Assembly: GCA_964020975.1 (NCBI GenBank)
Contig: OZ026628.1
Span: 61,998,883-62,062,882 of the forward strand
Direction of reading: 5' to 3'
DNA length: 64,000 bases
Source of the DNA: Hermodice carunculata
Taxonomy: Eukaryota; Annelida; Polychaeta; Eunicida; Amphinomidae
Shown here: piece after piece, positions 52,101 through 61,100 of the stretch
Layout: each line of letters begins with the position of its first letter
How positions within the stretch are numbered: position 1 is the first letter of the stretch
Notes under the pieces: model-generated
Database searches by the model: none
Seen by the model: only the letters and a program-made list of their open reading frames with translations
Told to the model about the DNA's origin: nothing
Made by a program: the position numbers and the translations under genes

Positions 52101-55100
52101 TATGACACAAACAAATAGGGGGCCCAAAAATTCTGGAACCAAAGGGCCCCCTCCCCATTTATATCCACTGTAAGGCATTTACTTACAAATAGGGGGCCAA
52201 ATATTTTGCAACCAAAGGGCCCCCTCCCCATTTATATTCAAAGCAAGGTATTTACCAAATAGGTGGCTCAAATATCCTGGAACCAAAGGGCCCCCTCCCC
52301 ATTTAAAATCCACTTTAAGACACAAACAAATGGGGGGCCAAAATATTCTGGAACCAAAGGCCCCTCCCTCTCCATTTATAACCACTGCAAGGCATTTACT
52401 TAAAATAGGGGGCCCAAATATTCTGGAACCAAAGGGCCCCCTCCCCATTTAAAATCCACTTTTAGAAACAAACAAACAGGGGGCCAAAATATTCTGGAAC
52501 CAAAGGCCCCTCCCTCTCCATTTATATCCACTGCAAGGCATTTACTTACAAAAAGGGGGCCCAAATATTCTGGAAGCAAAGGGCCTCCTCCCCATTTATA
52601 TCCACTTCAAGACACATACAAATGAGGGGCCCAAATATTCTGGAACCAAAGGGCCCCTCCCATTTATATCCACTTTAAGATGCTTACAAACAGAGGAAAT
52701 CAGCTGAAAACCCACATCCCTGATTCCATTCCAGAATATTTAGGCCTTCCCAGTATGAAAGAGCTTTCTTTAAAAAAAAAATCTGGTGTTTCATTGTATT
52801 TTTTTCATTCATATCAAGAGCCAGATGTGCCGCGTATGTATCTCCAGTAATGCAGATAACCATGAATCAGGGGGAAATGGAGACACCCGAATCTATACAT
52901 GTGAGGTAGATTTGTGCTAAAATATGCATTGCACAAATAAATAAAAAACAAACTTGGTATATACTTGGAGGGATTGTGAGATAATTTCTACAAGGCATTT
53001 TGGGGGGGGGGGGGGGGGGGGGCAAATGTTTGCAGGGAGGCCCAAACGTTCAACAAATGAATGGGCCCCTGGGGGAGCATCCGTTCGGGGGGGGCAAGAA
53101 TTCTCTGACACCGGCACCTGTTGATGGCTTATCTGACATTGTCACAACTGACATGGAGTAATGCAGAGTTATCAACTATCATGTAGCTTTCACTGCATCT
53201 ATACAAATCACAAGTGCATAAAATATCACTGCATTTCGACACAAAGCACAAGTTCATAAAATATCACTGGATCTGTACAAATCACAAGTGCATGAAACAA
53301 AGACTAAGGATGATACAAACAGCACATTCACGAAATAAAATAAAGGCTGATAACCTTCCTGCTCACCAAAAGTAAGCAGTAAACTGACTGGCTTTTCTAC
53401 TGACCCTACTTAGGCCAAGATTAAATGTTTTTCCAACAACAGAGAGGAGAAAATGCACTGTCCTTTTGCATACCATCCTCTTTGGCCTACTGCCTACCTA
53501 AAGCAAATAACTGGGACTTTACTAGTTAACTGCTAAAGTGTCAAAAACAAAAACAAAAAAATAATAAACAGATTACACCCTCATTACAAACTACATTAAA
53601 CCAGACCTTATTTTAGGAACAGAAATGTGGCTGGACAATTCTAACAAGGACAGTGAAATTTTCCCACCAAATTACAACATACACTGCAAAGACCACAATA
53701 AAAATGGAGGCGGCAGTTAAAGATTAAAAAACTGATAAAACGTAAGCAGAAACCATATAAACACATGCAGTCATCCCATAAATATTTCAACATTGAAATC
53801 TAGAAGAAACATAAAACACACACCCAGTCAAATATACGAAGATCTTATTCTAAATATCTCAATAACATCATCGAAACCAGTTTTGTTAAAAAAAAAAACA
53901 GCAAACCCTTCTGGTACATCAAATCACGAAAGAAAGACAATACAAGACCTAATTGCACTCGAGCACTGGTCAAACACGTGGGGCATGAAGTTAAACATCA
54001 ACAAAATTTTGTTATATTATGCAAATCAATAGGACCAAATAACCTAAACACCACTGTTACCATTTATACCAACAACAATTTCGACAAGTAACACACAACC
54101 CATATTTCTGACTTATACTTAATGAAAAACTTAATATGTACACCACAGGCCGAAAAATACAGAAACTTGTTCTTTCCAACAATGGTCATTGACTGGAACA
54201 ATCTCACCTATCACCAAATTTCTGCAGAGACAATAGACACTTTCAAAAGCAGACTGTCTGCAACATGATACTTGGACTAATTGTCCTGCACCCCTGGGAA
54301 ATGTTACTCCACAAAAAGATCTGTCCAGTATTTATACACAACAGAACAGAACAGAGATGGGGTTTCCCCTCTTTCAGAACAATGCAATGTGCTTGAGGCA
54401 GGAATTCCCCACTTTCAGTTTCACAATGCAATGTCCATGATGTACTTGAAGCAGGGATTCCCCACTTTCAGTCTTTACCATGCAGTGTACTTGTAGTGGG
54501 GATTACCCACTTTCACTGTGACAAGTTCAGTTTAAAATACAATCACTTACTGTTGCTTCTTAGGCCTAATCACTGATTGAGACATAAATTACCCCAACAT
54601 ACGTAAATATAATAAAATGAATTTAGCAATATTTTGAAATATGTTCTACATACATTCATCTTTGATAGGTAATGCACAAGGGCAGAAGATGTCAATATTT
54701 GATGAAGGAACGAAAAACTTGAATCAGTTTGTTTTTAACAATGCAGATTGTCTTTTACAAAGATTAACTATAGTCAGATGTCTGAAATATCATCTTTTCT
54801 ACTGAATAAAAGTCAAAAAAGTCATTTTGGTCTTGTTTCTTCTAGTTTGTGGTGTTTTTTCTGGAGCCTCCAGAAGGTATAGCCTGTGACCAGTTTTGGT
54901 GACCTTATGACCTCTGTTGACGTCACTAATTAACATATTCCAATTTGGTTTACTTTATTATATAGAGGGGCTAAATACAAACATTTTGAGGGGTAACACA
55001 TTCTGATGTAAGCAATATGGACGAAGATATGGCCGTTTAAATTTCCCGTACCCCCTAATTTTGTGCCAATTTTGGAAGGAGAGATTCCCCCGAAAACAGC

Positions 55101-58100
55101 TGTATGGTAAGAAAATGGACCACTTTCAGCTTGTAAGACTGCCAGATTTGATTTCTTCAGGTATTTTTGCCTTAGAAAACATGTTCAAACAAAATGCACT
55201 CGAAAACATAAATAAAGGTGTCTCATCTCCCGGACTAAATAGGTTTTACATCATGCCCATACTGTAACACAGCACGTTACATGGGCCTATAAATACCAAG
55301 GTAAACACAAACACAGCAATCTTTTGTAGTCTCTGAAGAGCCAAGGACTGGCAAAGCTGGTCAGACTTTCCTAAAGCAAAGTCTAAAGATTTTTTGAAAG
55401 TGAACCATGGCACAGCACCATAGAAAAGACCACCTGTTTCATAAGACAACATTTTGATCCTCTACAGGGGTGGTCTATGGTGGCAGGTACCACTGCATTC
55501 TGTCTAGAACAATAGGCATGCTGGCACTTGAACACAGCGTCTTTTTATGAAGAATGTGCAGCTGGTATCTTTAGGATAACTCGTACAAGTTTGATGTAAG
55601 TAGTTCGACTTAAGTCACAGTTGGGGCTGAAAGAGTTGAACTGGCATTTACCTTGATAGCGTTATCTTGCCCATCTGCCCAATACAGGCAGTTCTGTTTG
55701 TAGTCGAACTCCATGGTGCGGAAGTTGTTGTTCCCTGGAATGCGCAATGTAGATTCCGTCCCACGACCTCCATTCATCAGCTGGTATCTTTTCACGTCAG
55801 TATGAGTGGCAACCAACATAAACTCATTCAACTCTAGAAATAAAATAGAACAACAACATTATGTTCCTGGGGGTATTCTGGGATCTACATTTTGCATATC
55901 CACTAGCCCAGGACAAGTCAAATTTCCATCAAGGCAAGTTAAAATCTCAAAGCATTAGCCCTGGGGCAACCCCTTCTTCGGTTTTGTAAATGAGATTTGT
56001 ATTGATGGACACACAATTGCAAGTTTGTACGGAGGGCAAGTCAAATGCCCGAACTACTCACCCTGAGGTCTTAAGCAGAGAGAAAGATTGCAGAGCCCTG
56101 GTTATTTCCTCATTTTGTTCATCCCCCCCCCCCCACACACACACACACACTTCCAGGATTTATTTTTTTCCCCATGAATGTGATGCCAACTTTGTTACAT
56201 CCATTAACTTACCTCCTATAGGACATGACATCTGGTCCGGGTTATAGCGGAAGTCATCACCACCAACACATGTATCTCCCGCCACTCGGCGGTATCTACA
56301 AGCAGAAACACAACAAAGCTGCATTTCATTCTTATGACCCTATGCATCAAATTTCTTCTGTCAAAATTTACTTCAAAGTTGCAACCTGAACCTAAATAAT
56401 TAGAAACAAACTTCTTGTTCCAAAAGCAAAAATTGTAATCATCTGAAACAGATGGAATTTTCATTGAAGTGCTGAAAGATGTAATGCCTGTCCATCAGCC
56501 AATCACGCAAAGGCTGATGTTTCTTGATCTAAGGTTAAGAAATTTGTAAATGGTTAAAACATTTTGAAATAAATTAGTAAGGAGCCACAATGGAACCTTT
56601 GTTAATTATGTCTAAATTTCCACTTTGGGTTGCAAATTCTGGAGTCTAGATTGGCACCTGCTAAAAGACATTTTTCTTGAACAACAAAGCAATAATATGT
56701 GCACATGCGTGTTCAGGTTTGTAATTTTGATACAATTACATGATGTGTCCTTACTTAATACCAAATTGCACTGGTATCCCTCCAGTTCTAATGTTAAAAA
56801 CTAATGTATATTTTCAAGTATAATCACGTCAGTTTGTCATACAATGGCAAAAATTACCTTGTCACCAAATTAATCTCAAAGGCTCTGTGCTTTCAAAAAT
56901 ATATATTACAGGACTTAAAAGGTTAACCTTGCATGACATCAGGAAACAAATATCAGTCCACATAAAGATCATCATTGAACTGCTGTTCATTATTAATTGT
57001 ACAGAAGCCACTGTAACATTCTGCTCTTTTTCTCCTCACCCTTTGGTTCTATTGTAATAACTGCCTGGTGGACAGGGCTTTGGAACGGCATGTACATCAA
57101 CCCCGCTGGTGGTGTCAGGGGCGCACTGGTGGGACCACGGGTACTTCCTCTTGAAGCCAAGATCACTGAAGACAATATCATGGCAAATATGAGCAGCCCC
57201 ATGCCAGCATTAATGGTGAATAACCCCATCTAAATTGTTAATGTGCGAGAGCATACCAGGTAGAATGCTGCCTACGGTACAAGATTACATTAAATTAGAA
57301 GTCGTCACTGCCACACTGGACACCCCGTTTCACACACACTAACGGGCCCTCTGACCTTGAAAATAGGGTCAAGGTCACCAGAAGATAATCATATCAAGAA
57401 ATGTTGTCAGGGTACAGTAGATGCAAATTTGAGTTCCATGTGGTCTGTGAATCACAAGACACTTTGCTCGAAGGGTTCTGCTACAACCGGACACGTGGAA
57501 AAACGTATATCCCCAAATCTTCATTTGCAGGGAGTGCGATAAGTTGGGGTTGCATGCAAGTTTGCAATCATTATGCCCTCTCAGCCCAGGTTTCAGATGA
57601 GAATAAATGCTGAATGACTTATAATACACCTGCACAAGCAGCTTTTCATTTAACTTAAGAGTTATGTTGATGTACCTGTTTGCAACCATTTTCCACTAAA
57701 AGCTACCAGATCTTATCCGGCGTTGTAAATGAGGAAACAAGCACAGATACTTACCACTCGTAATCTTGAATGTGACAAACGCAGTTTGTAACTGATATGG
57801 GTCTGTCGTAATCCCTTCCATTGAAACAATTTGAGTGTGGCCGACGCCGATCATACACCGTCTTCCTTCCCAGAAGGCATCGGGAATAGGATTGTCCATC
57901 ACCAGGAGACCATTGTTTGTAATCGTCATTCTTACATGGGTACGCTGCAAGAGTGGCAAAATGAAGTTTGTGTACAGTGTGGGCTAGTACTAAAGAAGTT
58001 TACAAGTAACTTTATCATTCACATGCTGTTTGTGCCAGCTAAGCCATGACCAAAAGTCTACACTCTGAAATTATCCTGAATAAATCTATTTACTTACATA

Positions 58101-61100
58101 AAATACCATGAATATTTGAACCAAAAGTTAAATAGACTGTGAAACAGCCTCAGCTTATTTGGTTAAAGCTTACACAATTGTGTTAGCATCTAGCATACAG
58201 TCAACATCCACATTTAATGTTTGTCACTCAATAATAAAATCACACTTTTGTGTTCGCACAAATATATGTTACCTGGATTTACAAGTTTGACTGAGTCAGC
58301 TTTTTTTCTTCCTTCGATCAAATACTTTCCAAAAAGGGCTACACTATTGTGCAGTAGATTTCAAATTTGTTTGCCACATATTCTCCCCTGTTTGCAACCA
58401 GAGCGCTGACAAAATAGACCCTTTTAGGACCCAGAGGGCAGCACGGGAGGGTGAACATTTGCATAACAAAGAAATCCCGCAGAAGCTTATTGTTAAGCAA
58501 ATATCCAAATTTATACAAATGAAAACTGTTAAGTGCCGCCATCTGGAATCCTACATTTCACTATTACAACGTAATTTATGAGCCTTCAATAAAGAACCCT
58601 ACTTTGAACATTATCGGTAAAATACTGTGAAAAATATCATTCAAAGCATTTTTTTTTTCTATTCACATTCCAAGGAGGTAGGGGCCTTATTTGAGCAAGG
58701 GCCCTTCCTGGGAAGAATATGGCTAGTGGGTATTTTATACAGCAGATTGTCCATCTTTTTTTTAAAGTAAAATGTGACACGATACTAGTTATTGTACGTC
58801 TGGTACACGCAAATATCAAAATAAGAGATATACCATTTTAGACTGTGTCAAATGTTAACACTTACGAAATATGTTTGTCATGTTGACCTGAACCACGACC
58901 CAACTATGCCGTCCAGCCTTGGAACCAAACACTGAGAACACTAATGTCTTCTCTCCAGGCTCAGTCAAAAGACCGTACACATGAATCTTGTACTTTGTCT
59001 CAAAGACAAAGCGTGACCATGTCTGACCTTCGTCTTTGGAATATCTGTAAAAAGTATGTTAAATGAGGTAATGAGTTTATTTACAGAACAGCATAACACA
59101 ACTCATTTATGTGTATATATGTGTGTATATACCAATGCATATTCACATAAACACACGGCACATGCATAATTATAAATGTGCAGACATACATAGATAGACA
59201 CAGAGACAGACAGACAGACATATCTCTATACAGCTGTTTCTGTTGAATGCTGGCATTGTTTGTATCAATGTCGCATTAAGTTTCTGTTTTAAGCTTGCAC
59301 ATCATTAACTTCAGCTGCTTGGAAGCTGCCTCTCTAGACCTCCTTACACTTGAAATTAATGAGCTTTAAAACTGATCGAAGTGCGGCACTCTCATTTTTC
59401 CTTTTTTCTACCAATAACCGTTCTCAAACATGAACAAGCTGCACTGCCCTTTCCCTTCAAGTAGCTTTTCTGCAGCTGAAATAGGATGCTACTTGAGCAA
59501 CTAACTGATCATATGTAAGGTTTTTCATTACCATGCAAAAGTTGAATAGTTAATCTACACACTTTCCTGCCCATGGCCAACATGTACAATAATCTTGGCC
59601 TCGTATTTAGAACATGGATGAAAATGCTTTTTGGGGGAAAACTCTGAAATGAGCTGGAAAACACAGATATTTAAGTGTCTAACAAAGTAAAGTACTAGTA
59701 TATTTACACAAATAACTCTGAAAATCCACTGATCAGCTGATAATTCCCATCCTAATAGAAAGTCCTGGTCCCTTCTGAGCCTTCCATGGCACTTCCCATA
59801 ATTTCACATGCAGTTTCACCACACCTATTATCCATGAATGTCAAAAATAAGAACAGCGGAAACCTCACTACAGACACAAATTGCTCCCTGTAATATGTAT
59901 CAGATACATCAGTAAAATATCTGCAGAAATTGACTGCAAGTCCCTCATAGCTTGTGTTGCTAAGTGAATATGTCGGATATTCGAACATCACTATTACAGT
60001 CAAACTCTGTTATGATGACCCAATCTGTTCCCTGCAAAATGTGCCAACATCTGAATGTACATGTATATCAGACATTGAAGTCAAGCTGCAGGGGAATTAT
60101 TCTTTGTGTCCCTCAAAACTTGTGTCATTAAATGAACACATGGGATGTCCGAGTGTCATTATAAGGAGGTTTCACCATATGTGAGCTCAGAGCATTACTT
60201 ACAACACATAGTTGACCATCTCTTTCTGTGGCACAGCTACCATGACGCCCCCGTGGTCACCAAATGCGAAGTAGTGTGGGCCCTTCAGCACCTACGGTGA
60301 TATTACATACAAAAATATTTGTAACTTGCATATACAGCAATTTTTATCAAGATCATCAGAAACTCATTGCTCCAACTTCCCCATTTTTTGCAGGAGGGCT
60401 CCGCTTTTTACTGCACATGGTTCTGCTTAGGGTTATATTGAAATTTTACTATCATTCGAAATCAAGAACTGGAAACCCCAAATTAGTTTGCCACAGCTCA
60501 GACCCTTGATAAAAGCCATGCAAAAATGCTAACGTCTGACAAGAAAAAACACTTACATGTAAATACAGTAACTGGAATGCCAGGAGTTTATATGAAAGAG
60601 GCTGCTATACGCTATGGTAATACCACTTATTTCCCACTAATTAAGTAGGTCACAATGACCAAGAAATTCAATCTGTTCATCTTAGCTTCCCACTGCTCCA
60701 CTCATGCAGATATGACCTGCTAAGGGTCTCAAGGGCAGATATGAAACTACCCATTTATTATTATATACTTATCCACCAGGAAAGTTCGTTTGTCCTCTAT
60801 CTGTAGCAATTTTTTTATTCTTTAAATTTAAGGCGCTGGTGCACTTTGTGACTGTCATGTAGGAATATGTAATTATTTCATTTATTTTTCATGCAAGACT
60901 ATCAAAAGTAAATATTTTCTGAGAGAAAATAGGTCCGAAAATTTTACTTACTGTGGGATTTCAGTTTTAAATTATTCTATTTCAATTTTATTTAAAAATT
61001 ACAAAATACATGTATACATAAAACAGAAAAACAGCATATTGAAAAATTAACATACAAGTTTGCTTATAATATCAATTTAATGCTGGTACCTGTGCCTAAA

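Larger units (their letters stand above)
50044..55237. mobile_element. DNA element with ~520-bp terminal inverted repeats, family unknown
   Basis: Left arm 50044-50564 and right arm 54719-55237 are long inverted repeats starting TAGTCCxGGAGATGAGACAC, with about 10% differences. AAT flanks both outer ends (50041-50043, 55238-55240), a possible 3-bp target duplication. Inside: a remnant ORF of unknown family (50904-51347, minus), a 72-bp repeat array with an inversion (51820-52700), a G run, a collapsed LINE (53570-54260) and a short tandem repeat. No recognisable transposase, polymerase or structural gene. Long TIRs with a 3-bp target do not point to one family. Confidence 0.75.
46745..55651. 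other. Large intron between first and second YWTD exons
   Basis: About 8.9 kb. Holds TA-flanked element B (47264-49295), a GACCACC-type MITE (49509-49687), the long-TIR element (50044-55237) and a TTAA-type fragment near 55497-55637. Only about 46800-47260 and 49700-50040 lack recognisable elements. Confidence 0.75.

Noticed and set aside
51820-52700. CRISPR-like array
   Set aside because: Adjacent 72-bp units have no unique spacers, and the setting is an animal intron.
57696-57959. 87-codon frame over the 10CC exon
   Set aside because: Wrong register; the frame with the conserved cysteines and correct splice phase is another one.
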